From Planctobacterium sp047947135 (GTDB lineage: Bacteria; Pseudomonadota; Gammaproteobacteria; Enterobacterales; Alteromonadaceae): 64,000 nt of DNA. Both the position numbers and the translations under genes were made by a program. Below the pieces are notes generated by a model. That model had not been told where the DNA came from and did no database searches. It was given only the letters and a program-made list of their open reading frames with translations. This document shows positions 16,878 to 24,919 of this stretch, one piece after another. Numbering within the stretch: the stretch's first letter is position 1; every line of letters begins with the position of its first letter. Where the stretch lies: assembly GCA_047947135.1 (NCBI GenBank), contig CP170457.1, forward strand, positions 2,542,001 through 2,606,000. Reading direction: 5' to 3'.

Positions 16878-19671
16878 CAAATTATTTCAACCGAAATACA
16901 AACATAAAGATGCACTGGTGCGCATTCAGGCGATAGAAGCTCTGGAGCCATCACAAAGTCAGGATAAATCGATTTTACATGAACTGGCTTTTAATGATGC
17001 TGATGCGCGGGTTGCTTTGGCAGCGTTGAATCGACTCAATAATTTTGATCTTTGGTGGAAAATGGCGGATACCGCCAAAGATGAGCGAATTGCCAGACAT
17101 GCCAGAAACAAAGTGGAAGCCACACTCTTAGGTGAAGAGGACATTCCGCTACAGGACAGCACCAGACGAACCTTTATCAAAGAGTGTCGTCAGGCGCCAT
17201 TATTGGAAAAGTTACTACAGAAAAACGCGCTTGATGAGCAAGACACGGAGCTGATGGTGTGTGTGCTGAATAAGCTCAACAAGCCACAGGTATCTCTGCG
17301 GTATTTGCTTAATACTGCCAATAAAGAGTTACAACAAAGCTTATTTGATGCAGTTCGGGAAGAGCCAGAATTACAGAAGATCATTAAGAAATCTGAAGAT
17401 TCTACGCTGGTTGAAAAAGCACAAGCTCGACTCGATGCTATTGCAGAAGAACGCGAAAAACCCCTGAAACTGGCAAAAGAAACCACCCTGATTCTGTCTA
17501 AACTATTGGCGTTATTAGATGAAGCCGATTTTGAGATCTTTGTTTCGCAACGCAAGGAATTAGAAGACCAGTTTCAGCAACAACAAGCGCAATTCCTTAT
17601 TTTGGAAGAAGATGACCGCAACACCTATAACGAAAAATTTGAAAGCATTCAGAACAGACTCAATAAAAAAGTCTCTGCATTGCAATCAGACTGGGATGCG
17701 CAGCAGGAATTAGAGCGAACCAGCCAGGCTTTAAAAGAAGCGAAAAGCACCTGCCATGAAGTGTTGGATAAAGTCGGTGAGGCACTGACCAGTGAAGTAG
17801 AAAGTATTACCTTAGGGCAACTGGAAACTTTTAATCAGGATATTCAGCATGCCGAAACCAAACTCAATAAAATGCTGGAAGCTAACCTGTCAGAGGCAGA
17901 ATTCAGAGGTATTGAACATCTGGTTAATCGTCTGTTAGCCAGTCGTACTAGCCTTGAATCACTGCCTGCTTTGCAAACCGCAATTCAACAAGGCAAAGAC
18001 TTGTTGCTCCAGTTTCGTGAGTTGCCTTTACCTGACGATAGTAGTCAGGTGGAAGCGGCTGGTGAGTATTTGGACGATATGAAATTACGCTGGAAAGAGT
18101 TAACGGCCCCTTATGAAGCCATCTGGCCCAGTAACCTTCAGCAACAATGGCAGGCACAAGTAAAAGAGTGGCACAAGTCCCTTAAACATATCCGTGATTC
18201 AATGCAAAATGCAGTAACTTCGGTGCGTCGCCGTCTCAATGGCATCGATAAGGCCGTAGATCACGGCCGTTTTCGCAATGCTATCCGTAATTACGAGCAT
18301 GTTAAAAAAGATTATTTGGCACTGCCAGAGCAATATCAGGCGCGTTTGAGTCGTCAGTTTGAAAAAGTAAAGAATCAGATTGAAAACCTCAAAGATTGGC
18401 AGGCGTATATTGCGATGCCTCGTAAGCCAGAGATCCTCAAAGATATTGAACAATTGGTGTTTAATCCATTGGAGCCCAAGCAACAGGCGGACAGAGTGAA
18501 AGAGTTGCGACGGGAATGGAACAGTCTCGGTAAAGTGGAAAACGAAGCAGATGAAGCCATGAATCACGCTTTCGATTTAGCCTGCGAAGAGGCGTTTAAG
18601 CCTTGTCGGGAATATTATGCAGAGCTGGAACAGGAGCGTGAGAAAAATCTGCAGATCAAGCAAAAACTGTTGCAAGAAATAAGTGACCTGGCAGACGGTG
18701 ATGTGGTGCACTTGGCCAAAGCACTGCGAGACATGCAGCAACAGTGGCGAAATGTCGGCGGTGTTGACTATAAACAGTTGGATAGCCTTAACGAACAATA
18801 TCAGTCGGTGGTAAACCCCATTAAAGATAAAGTATCTGCTTTTTATCAACAAAACGCAGAAGCCAAGCAAAACTTATTACGTCAGGCGGAAGCATTACTT
18901 CAGTTGGACAACTGGCGCGAGGCCACAGACGCGGCTAAAAAACTTCAGGAACAGTGGCGGCAAGTGGAATTTGCCGGTCAGAAACTGGAGAATCGACTTT
19001 GGTCAGATTTTCGAAAAATGAATGACAAAATCTTCGCCAAGCGAGAGCAGGCATTGTCAGAACAACAAGATGCACTGCAAGAAGAAATTAGAATCCAGGT
19101 TGATGCCGTGACGGCTGTTGAGTCAACGATTACGTCCTCGAGCTCCAGAGCTGAACTTACCGATATTCTAAATAATGTTATTAAGCCTGCACTTAATAAG
19201 TTATCCCAGTTGCCTAAAAAGTCGGCGGATAAGGCTATTCAGGAAATTAATGGATTGCGTAGGAAGTTGGAAGAGAAACTACTCTATCTGGATGACTCAG
19301 AAAGAAACGCCCAATATGAGGCGGTGTTTGAGGTGTTGGATAAGTGGCGTACTGCAACCTTACCAGAAGAGGCCTCTGAACTGCCGAACTCCTGGCGTCA
19401 GGCTTTTTATACCACTAATGTCGATGAATCGGTGTTGGCAGAACTAAGTCGTCAGCAGATTACATTGTTGCTTGAAGCTCAATGTCAAATCGACAGTCCC
19501 GCCGCCGAAGAGAGTTTGAAGAAGGCTTCACAACTCAAGATGATGGCGCTTAAGCTCCAGGAAGGAACACATCTGGATAATGATGAATTATTGCTTGAGT
19601 GGATACAGCGAGGGCCATTGGAACCTGAGGATGTGGCACAGTTACCCCGATTGAAACGTTGTTTCCAATAA
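16867..19671 (+). CDS. Large DUF349 coiled-coil protein
   Basis: 934 residues, no signal peptide. The N-terminus (about 15-130) looks like a HEAT-type helical repeat (HKDALVRIQAIEAL, DADARVALAALNRL). The rest is long charged helices with repeated W-containing modules of the DUF349 type (LRREWNSLGKVENE, RDMQQQWRNVGGVD, KLQEQWRQVEFAG). The start at 16867 gives an MIFSKLF N-terminus typical of these proteins; a start at 16843 would add 8 residues. It overlaps yeaC by 11 bases. The molecular role is unknown. Transcription probably ends at the hairpin inside the 3' end of the convergent gene. Confidence 0.85.
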   Translation: MIFSKLFQPKYKHKDALVRIQAIEALEPSQSQDKSILHELAFNDADARVALAALNRLNNFDLWWKMADTAKDERIARHARNKVEATLLGEEDIPLQDSTRRTFIKECRQAPLLEKLLQKNALDEQDTELMVCVLNKLNKPQVSLRYLLNTANKELQQSLFDAVREEPELQKIIKKSEDSTLVEKAQARLDAIAEEREKPLKLAKETTLILSKLLALLDEADFEIFVSQRKELEDQFQQQQAQFLILEEDDRNTYNEKFESIQNRLNKKVSALQSDWDAQQELERTSQALKEAKSTCHEVLDKVGEALTSEVESITLGQLETFNQDIQHAETKLNKMLEANLSEAEFRGIEHLVNRLLASRTSLESLPALQTAIQQGKDLLLQFRELPLPDDSSQVEAAGEYLDDMKLRWKELTAPYEAIWPSNLQQQWQAQVKEWHKSLKHIRDSMQNAVTSVRRRLNGIDKAVDHGRFRNAIRNYEHVKKDYLALPEQYQARLSRQFEKVKNQIENLKDWQAYIAMPRKPEILKDIEQLVFNPLEPKQQADRVKELRREWNSLGKVENEADEAMNHAFDLACEEAFKPCREYYAELEQEREKNLQIKQKLLQEISDLADGDVVHLAKALRDMQQQWRNVGGVDYKQLDSLNEQYQSVVNPIKDKVSAFYQQNAEAKQNLLRQAEALLQLDNWREATDAAKKLQEQWRQVEFAGQKLENRLWSDFRKMNDKIFAKREQALSEQQDALQEEIRIQVDAVTAVESTITSSSSRAELTDILNNVIKPALNKLSQLPKKSADKAIQEINGLRRKLEEKLLYLDDSERNAQYEAVFEVLDKWRTATLPEEASELPNSWRQAFYTTNVDESVLAELSRQQITLLLEAQCQIDSPAAEESLKKASQLKMMALKLQEGTHLDNDELLLEWIQRGPLEPEDVAQLPRLKRCFQ

Positions 19672-19673
19672 AT

Positions 19674-20213
19674 TCAGTCGTGAATAATTGTTAAAAGTGG
19701 CCAGTTACTGAGCCACTTTTTTTGTTTCAGACGCTTCCGGAAAAGCGCTTCGTTTCGATTTGGGTTGGGTGTGAGTTGCCCGGCAAACAGGCTATGCAAT
19801 CCAAATGGTGCGAGCACATCAAGCTCGCCACTATTTAACAGTCGAACTGCAATGGCTGTTTCGCATTCGACCCAGTAGCTAATGGCGTCCAGTGTGCTTG
19901 AATACGCCTTATGATTGTGTTTTTCGTGCATTCTGGCCTGATTGCGTACCTCCCAATGTAGTTCAGGCATTAACGCCCTGAGTCTGGCTTCATATTGCTT
20001 TTCTGCTTCCGGATCTTCACCGGTTTTAAAGTAAACGACATCGACATCTGTCAATGGCGTGGATTTATCGTGTAATGCATCCCACACCATATTTCTGATA
20101 AATCCTGCGCCGATATAGCTGTCTGGTAATTGTAATTGCGACAGACATTGCAGGGCATTAAATCGCACTGGATCCCGTCTAATGAGCTGCGTTAGTTTTT
20201 GCATATCATTCAT
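19674..20213 (-). CDS. Nucleotidyltransferase-fold protein (NTP_transf_6 type)
   Basis: 179 residues with the nucleotidyltransferase-like core GAGFIRNMVWD and the metal-binding pair in LTDVDVVYF. It belongs to the uncharacterised family of small bacterial nucleotidyltransferase-like proteins (Pfam Nucleotidyltransf_6 as I recognise it). Substrate is unknown. The ATG at 20213 is chosen over an upstream TTG at 20222; a third ATG at 20204 is possible. It is convergent with the DUF349 gene, with only two bases between stops, and its last codons contain that gene's terminator. Confidence 0.83.
   Translation of the reverse strand: MNDMQKLTQLIRRDPVRFNALQCLSQLQLPDSYIGAGFIRNMVWDALHDKSTPLTDVDVVYFKTGEDPEAEKQYEARLRALMPELHWEVRNQARMHEKHNHKAYSSTLDAISYWVECETAIAVRLLNSGELDVLAPFGLHSLFAGQLTPNPNRNEALFRKRLKQKKWLSNWPLLTIIHD
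19693..19723 (+). terminator. Intrinsic terminator embedded in convergent CDS
   Basis: AAAAGTGGC (19693-19701) and GCCACTTTT (19712-19720) flank a 10-base loop and are followed by more T residues. It terminates the DUF349 transcript but lies within the last codons of the minus-strand nucleotidyltransferase gene; the A/T flanks are symmetric, so it may act in both directions. Confidence 0.8.
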
Positions 20214-20256
20214 TATGAACAATACAATGACAATGGAAAATCAGGGAGAGCAAGGG

Positions 20257-21042
20257 TTATTTTTCTAATTGATGTTTGCTGTAGGCGATAGGGTCATCAA
20301 TGATGCCGATTTCTTCTTTTAGTGTCTGCAAAAAGGTTTGGTTGTCAGTGATAAACTTATCAAACGCCTTAATTATTTCCTTTTCATCAATGGTGGAAAG
20401 ACTGAAACCAATACGTTCATTGGGCAGGCTTGCATCCATCAACAACTGATTTTGTTGACCTAGTTCACCAAGATAAAAATTAACGACTGAGAAATCAATC
20501 TCAATCGCATCAACTAAGCCTTTGAGCGGTAATTGCACAATCGTGCGTGGGTTGCTTTCTTCCAGTAGCTCCATTTCGCCACGCTGAATATACTCAACCC
20601 ATAGTTGCGGGAAAAAAACCAACATAGTGGCAACATGGCGAATTTGAGATAAAGGTTTGCCCAGGTTTTCTCTGGTGCGAATTACGCCAGCGACAGAATG
20701 CACTAACGGCAGGCTGTAGGTGATGTCTGTGCCATGTTTTTCATCCATTCGCCAAACAGGGTTGTCGGGATATTTAAAGTCGACCTCTTTGGTAAGAAAC
20801 CAATCATTAAAGCGTTTGACCGGCAAAGGTACAAACACAACATCGTAGCCTTGTTCTCTAAAAAAGCGCTCCAGAACGACTTGTGCAAAACTATTGTCTT
20901 TGTAGCCAATGGATAGATGCGGGTAGTAGTCAATGTCTTCTATGCCAACTTTTAAGGTTCGGTTTTCCCTCGCAGAAACGCTATCTGATAATAGGAATAT
21001 CAGTAGAAAGGCACAGGCTGAACTCAGGGGCAATCGTATCAT
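20257..21042 (-). CDS. Periplasmic solute-binding-like protein (SBP family 3 type)
   Basis: 261 residues with an N-terminal signal peptide (about 1-24, ending SDSVSA before RENR). The mature part resembles type-II periplasmic binding domains: LKVGIEDIDYYPHLSIGY at the first strand and a second lobe with VATMLVFFPQLWVEYI. It has no associated permease, so it may be a sensor-like or orphan binding protein. The ATG at 21042 gives a clean signal peptide; a GTG at 21057 overlaps the upstream gene's stop by one base (TAGTG) and is an alternative that implies coupling. Confidence 0.75.
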   Translation of the reverse strand: MIRLPLSSACAFLLIFLLSDSVSARENRTLKVGIEDIDYYPHLSIGYKDNSFAQVVLERFFREQGYDVVFVPLPVKRFNDWFLTKEVDFKYPDNPVWRMDEKHGTDITYSLPLVHSVAGVIRTRENLGKPLSQIRHVATMLVFFPQLWVEYIQRGEMELLEESNPRTIVQLPLKGLVDAIEIDFSVVNFYLGELGQQNQLLMDASLPNERIGFSLSTIDEKEIIKAFDKFITDNQTFLQTLKEEIGIIDDPIAYSKHQLEK

Positions 21043-21056
21043 AGCGTTTTTTGGCA

Positions 21057-21425
21057 CTATTTCATCGAATGTAAACCGATTAGATTACCTTCAGTATCAT
21101 ACACGGTAGAGCAGAACCCATGATTTCCAATAGACATTTTCTTGCGATGTATTTTACCTCCTGCGGGCTCTACTTTGGCTTCTTCGACCGCGCAGTCATC
21201 ACACATAAAATACACCACAGAACTGTTTTGACCTGCTGGCATGCTGGCTTCTTTTATCAGTGAACCTGAAATACCGTAACCATCCTGATCAGACGGAAAT
21301 CCCAGCATTTCAATATCAAATTCTTCAAAGCGGGTGAAAGTATATCCAAATACCTGTTCATAGAACGCTTTGGCACGCGCCATATCATCAACATAGATCT
21401 CAAACCAACCAACGGGATTTCCCAT
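21057..21425 (-). CDS. VOC family protein
   Basis: 122-residue single glyoxalase/bleomycin-resistance-type domain pair: VGWFEIYVDDMARAKAFYEQVFGY at the start and FCSTVYDTEGNLIGLHS at the end, typical of the PhnB/YdcE-like group of VOC proteins. The ATG at 21425 is preferred because GGAG lies about 8 bases upstream; a longer frame to 21485 has no supporting site. It is followed without a gap by the solute-binding-like gene. Substrate unknown. Confidence 0.85.
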   Translation of the reverse strand: MGNPVGWFEIYVDDMARAKAFYEQVFGYTFTRFEEFDIEMLGFPSDQDGYGISGSLIKEASMPAGQNSSVVYFMCDDCAVEEAKVEPAGGKIHRKKMSIGNHGFCSTVYDTEGNLIGLHSMK

Positions 21426-21659
21426 ATTTTTCTCCACTGGACGTATTAAAAAGGGGCCTACTGGCGTCGGCGCACATGAATGCAAATCTCGACTAGCAGC
21501 GTAAATCAGCGACTTGTTCTGCTTATGAAGCTGTTTAGACTGGCCTTTTTGGTTATAAGGATATTACTACTCACATATTACTGATCAGCCGCCGCACAAC
21601 GATTTCGTAGAGTTAAGTGCACCCTTGATAGTTATGGTATGAAATCCCTGAAAAAGCAA

Positions 21660-22670
21660 TTAGGGAGTTAACTCTCCGCGTAAATTCAGGGTCATTTTCT
21701 GGCGCACCTCATCGGCACTGATATTCATACTCAACAGGCAGTGTAATTTAGCCAGCGTGGCTTCCAGGGTCATATCCATGCCGGAAACCACCCCCACCTG
21801 CTGCAGAGCTTTGCCGGTTGCATAGCCTTCCATATTGACCTTGCCGTGCATACATTGCGTGCAATTGACGACAATCGTATTGTTTTCATAGGCCTCCTGC
21901 AGCAAACTCAATACCGCGTCATTCTGAGGTGCATTGCCAACACCATAACTTAGCAGAATAAGCGCGTTGACTGGCTGTTGCAGGGTATTGCGGATAACTT
22001 CTACGCTAATGCCAGGGTACAAGGTAACTACACCTATTGGCTGAGGAATCACTTGTTGAACCGATAATGACTTGCCTTGCGCGGGAACCACTTTTCCGGT
22101 TACCAGTTCGATGTTGATGCCTGCTTCGAGCAGTGGCGGATAATTGGGTGATGTAAATGCATCAAATCCATCGGCGTCCGTTTTACGGCTGCGATTGCCA
22201 CGCAGTAACTTGTTGTTAAAGAACAATGACACTTCCGGAATAGGATAATTGGCCGCCAGATATAATGCATTCAGCAAGTTTACCTGACCATCTGAACGCA
22301 ATTCAGCTAATGGGATTTGCGACCCTGTCACAATCACAGGTTTATCGAGATCATTGAATAAAAAAGATAAGGCGGATGCCGTATAGGCCATCGTATCGGT
22401 ACCATGCAATATGATAAAACCGTCATATTCCTCATAGTGAGCAGCGATATCATTGGCGATTTGTTGCCAGTGATGCGGTGCCATATCTGAAGAATCAATG
22501 AGTTCATCATATTCGTGAATATCGAATTCTGGCATTTCCGGGCGATGAAATTCCGGCATACCCCGCAGGGTTTGTGATAAAAAACCCGCTACAGGAACAT
22601 AGCCTTTGCTGGAAGGGCGCATGCCAATTGTACCGCCTGTGTAGGCAACATAAATTCGTTTTCTTTGCAT
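21660..22670 (-). CDS. ansA: Type I (cytoplasmic) L-asparaginase
   Basis: Hydrolyses L-asparagine to aspartate and ammonia in the cytoplasm. At 336 residues it has the first active-site threonine motif YTGGTIGM near the N-terminus, the second motif ILHGTDTMAYTASALSF near residue 90, and no signal peptide, which fits AnsA rather than periplasmic AnsB. IVTGSQIPLAELRSDGQVNL is also conserved. It is the last core gene before the island that begins about 270 bases away with an integrase on the opposite strand. Confidence 0.95.
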   Translation of the reverse strand: MQRKRIYVAYTGGTIGMRPSSKGYVPVAGFLSQTLRGMPEFHRPEMPEFDIHEYDELIDSSDMAPHHWQQIANDIAAHYEEYDGFIILHGTDTMAYTASALSFLFNDLDKPVIVTGSQIPLAELRSDGQVNLLNALYLAANYPIPEVSLFFNNKLLRGNRSRKTDADGFDAFTSPNYPPLLEAGINIELVTGKVVPAQGKSLSVQQVIPQPIGVVTLYPGISVEVIRNTLQQPVNALILLSYGVGNAPQNDAVLSLLQEAYENNTIVVNCTQCMHGKVNMEGYATGKALQQVGVVSGMDMTLEATLAKLHCLLSMNISADEVRQKMTLNLRGELTP

Positions 22671-22817
22671 AGGACCAGATGTGATTGAAACCTTTTGCCG
22701 ACTTTAACGAATAATTGTGATGAAGGCGAGAGATGGCTAGGTGTTTTCGTATTGCATCGGCTTTCGTGAATCGGCTTAGACGCATCTGATAGAAAGTAAG
22801 ACATAGGCTGACATATT

Positions 22818-22850
22818 CTGACAGTCTGCAAAGTGCCATGTTGCTGTCAG
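22818..22850. repeat. Inverted repeat upstream of the integrase
   Basis: CTGACAG (22818-22824) and CTGTCAG (22844-22850) form a 7-bp dyad with a 19-base spacer about 95 bases before the recombinase ATG. It could be an operator or part of an attachment site; no matching copy was found at the right end of the island. Confidence 0.3.
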
Positions 22851-22943
22851 TCAATTATTTTACTTGAACGGCTCTTGTTTAGTTGTTCCAGAAGAGCCAG
22901 CCCCAAACCATACTTATGCATCCATGACACTGGAGTATTAACA

Positions 22944-23561
22944 ATGGTCAATAAAATCATCTCACAAATCCCATGGAACAAAAACAAAATCATAGGACAG
23001 AAACAACCTTTCAAACTGCCAGAAATCTGGGCCATCCGAATTCGATTGGAGTTATCAGGTAAGACTCGAGATTTGGCATTATTCAATCTGGCAATAGATA
23101 ATAAGCTAAGAGCATGTGATTTAGTCTCTCTTCGACTCAGAGATATTTCACAAGGTGGAACTATCCAGTCAAGAGCCATTATAGTTCAGAAGAAAACCGG
23201 AGGTTCAGTACAGTTTGAAATTACAAAAAACACAAAAAAATCACTACAAACTTGGATAGAAGAAGCGGGAATATATCCTAACGATTTCTTGTTCAAAAGC
23301 AGGGTTAAGGATTCGGAACACATCACGACAAGGCAGTACAGTCGAATCGTTCATAACTGGGCAATGTCAATTGGTTTAGATCATACGCTATACGGGACGC
23401 ATTCTCTAAGAAGAACTAAACCGTCGCTTATCTACAAAAAAACCAAGAACCTAAGGGTAGTTCAGTTGTTGTTGGGGCATCAAAAACTTGAAAGCACTGT
23501 GAGGTATTTGGGTATTGAGGTTGATGATGCCTTGGAGATTTCGGAGAAAATCGATGCTTAA
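22944..23561 (+). CDS. Short tyrosine recombinase/integrase
   Basis: 205-residue site-specific recombinase that cuts and rejoins DNA through a tyrosine. All catalytic positions are present: R56 in LRACDLVSL, K84 in QKKTGG, H153-x-x-R156 in HSLRRT, H179 in LLLGHQKLE and nucleophile Y188 in VRYLG. The N-terminal DNA-binding (SAM-like) domain is very short compared with phage integrases of about 400 residues, like the FimB/FimE-size class. The ATG follows TGGAG (22931-22935). It marks the left edge of the accessory region. Confidence 0.88.
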   Translation: MVNKIISQIPWNKNKIIGQKQPFKLPEIWAIRIRLELSGKTRDLALFNLAIDNKLRACDLVSLRLRDISQGGTIQSRAIIVQKKTGGSVQFEITKNTKKSLQTWIEEAGIYPNDFLFKSRVKDSEHITTRQYSRIVHNWAMSIGLDHTLYGTHSLRRTKPSLIYKKTKNLRVVQLLLGHQKLESTVRYLGIEVDDALEISEKIDA

Positions 23562-23585
23562 TTATTGGGGGAGACGTCCCCCAAT

Positions 23586-23945
23586 TCAATCTATAAAAAT
23601 GTCAAGCCCACCAACTACTATATCCATCAGTCTATCTCCCTCTAGCTCTGTCATTAGCCCCGAATCGACATGGCAATAAACATAGGAAGACACAAAATGA
23701 AATGCATATTGTTTTCTTGAATCAGGATCTAAATTCCAATCTTCTTGAACACGCAATTCAGCCATAGCTATAATTTTTTGAATTGTTTTTTTTGACTTTA
23801 TCCGTCGTTTTCGAGCAACAATCTCGGGAGCTAACTTATACAAGTTGGAGAGTTCTTCACCAGCTTTTAGGTGTTTTTTTTCAGCTTTTATCAAAGCGCT
23901 CTCTATTTCTTTGATCCATCCTCGAGGGCGTGAGTGAAACAGCAT
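23586..23945 (-). CDS. Hypothetical protein
   Basis: 119 residues, unrecognised. The N-terminal half is basic and helical (RGWIKEIESALIKAEKKHLKAGEELSNLY, then ARKRRIKSKKTIQKI). The C-terminal half is acidic (SGLMTELEGDRLMDIVVGGLDIFID). No signal peptide or membrane segment. It is convergent with the integrase, 24 bases away, in AT-rich island DNA. It could be a small regulatory or partner protein of the mobile element; nothing in the sequence proves this. Confidence 0.55.
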   Translation of the reverse strand: MLFHSRPRGWIKEIESALIKAEKKHLKAGEELSNLYKLAPEIVARKRRIKSKKTIQKIIAMAELRVQEDWNLDPDSRKQYAFHFVSSYVYCHVDSGLMTELEGDRLMDIVVGGLDIFID

Positions 23946-24199
23946 GACAATTGGATATTATTAGGGCCGAATCGAAAGTCTATACTGGAGTATTTATTAA
24001 ATCCAGCGACTTTTAAACCGAAAAAGTAAGCCTTGAAATTTGGGGTTTTAAACGTCAAGATTAGCCAGAGGGTGTGTGAAAACTCTAAGAGCTGAAACAG
24101 CCAAATAAGGAAAGGGATTTTTTTGTTATAATGCTGGTTTGTCTTCACCAAATAGCGGAAGTTAGGGTGCGTTCACTGCATAGAATAACGGAGTAAATA

Positions 24200-24535
24200 A
24201 TGAAGAAGTATTTAATAGCTTTGCTACTAATCTCATCACAAGTTTCCGCTGGTGAGTTGGTAAGTGGCGCAACGATAGTTGACATGGGAAATACAAATAA
24301 TAACTCACCTGATTTCGCACTGTTTTTGAAAGGTGGAATCGGGACTTGCAGTACTTCTGGGGTCTATAAAATTGTTTTTCCAGAAATCAAGTTTCAATCA
24401 CAGTCTTCGAAGTCATTTGATCATGCTTTTTCTATGGCTATGATGGGATTAGCTACTGGTAAGAAAGTAAGAATTTATAATTTTGAGGATGACTCCTGCC
24501 TTGGCGCCAACTTCATTTCTGTAAGCAATGAATAA
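24200..24535 (+). CDS. Small secreted protein, island family member 1
   Basis: 111 residues with a signal peptide (MKKYLIALLLISSQVSA, cleavage before GELV). The mature part of about 94 residues has two cysteines (GIGTCSTSG and DDSCLGANF) and the pattern AFSMAMMGLATGKKVRIYNFE. It resembles the split gene at 30030-31262 and the gene at 31403 in size, secretion signal and motif order (cysteine, then a small-residue helix, then GKKVRI/GKEISV, then a second cysteine). Function unknown. The start ATG follows ACGGAGTAA (24188-24196), a good ribosome site. Confidence 0.7.
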   Translation: MKKYLIALLLISSQVSAGELVSGATIVDMGNTNNNSPDFALFLKGGIGTCSTSGVYKIVFPEIKFQSQSSKSFDHAFSMAMMGLATGKKVRIYNFEDDSCLGANFISVSNE

Positions 24536-24919
24536 TAAATGCCTCAAAAAACCAATTTACAGACCTTGTATAGTTTCAATCCTGCTGGTGCAATGCCTTT
24601 GAAAAGCTGACTCAATTTCGCGTATTCTTAAAAACTCTAATACCCATGAACTAGAGACTGGTCACTTTGTGCTGCAAGCAGCCCCGAAAGATGGAGCTTC
24701 CCTATTAGTTACAGCTCTCGATGAATTTGATCTTCGATAGTTAAAATCGAATTTTCTTCTGTCTTGAAATTAGTTAGAATCTTAAGTAGGCATTTCAGCC
24801 GTGTAAATACGGATTCGTGAAAAAGGAATTTGGTCTTACCTAAGCTCTATTCTCAATTGCATTCCTACTGTGATGTGTCTATCGGCTATACACGAAAGAA
24901 TAATAAGTAGAAGAATTAT
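24536..24919. other. Gene-poor stretch before the AAA+ operon
   Basis: 384 AT-rich bases with no intact gene. It contains a possible coding remnant (24603-24740, listed separately) and presumably the promoter of the AAA+ operon; I could not pick a convincing -35/-10 pair. AGAAGAA at 24910-24916 precedes the ATG at 24920. Confidence 0.5.
24603..24740 (+). pseudogene. Possible remnant of an alpha/beta-hydrolase-like gene
   Basis: An open stretch of 45 codons without a start, ending in TAG, encodes HELETGHFVLQAAP in its middle. This resembles the C-terminal TGHFxLE histidine motif of alpha/beta hydrolases. The upstream part of such a gene is absent. This could be chance. Confidence 0.25.
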
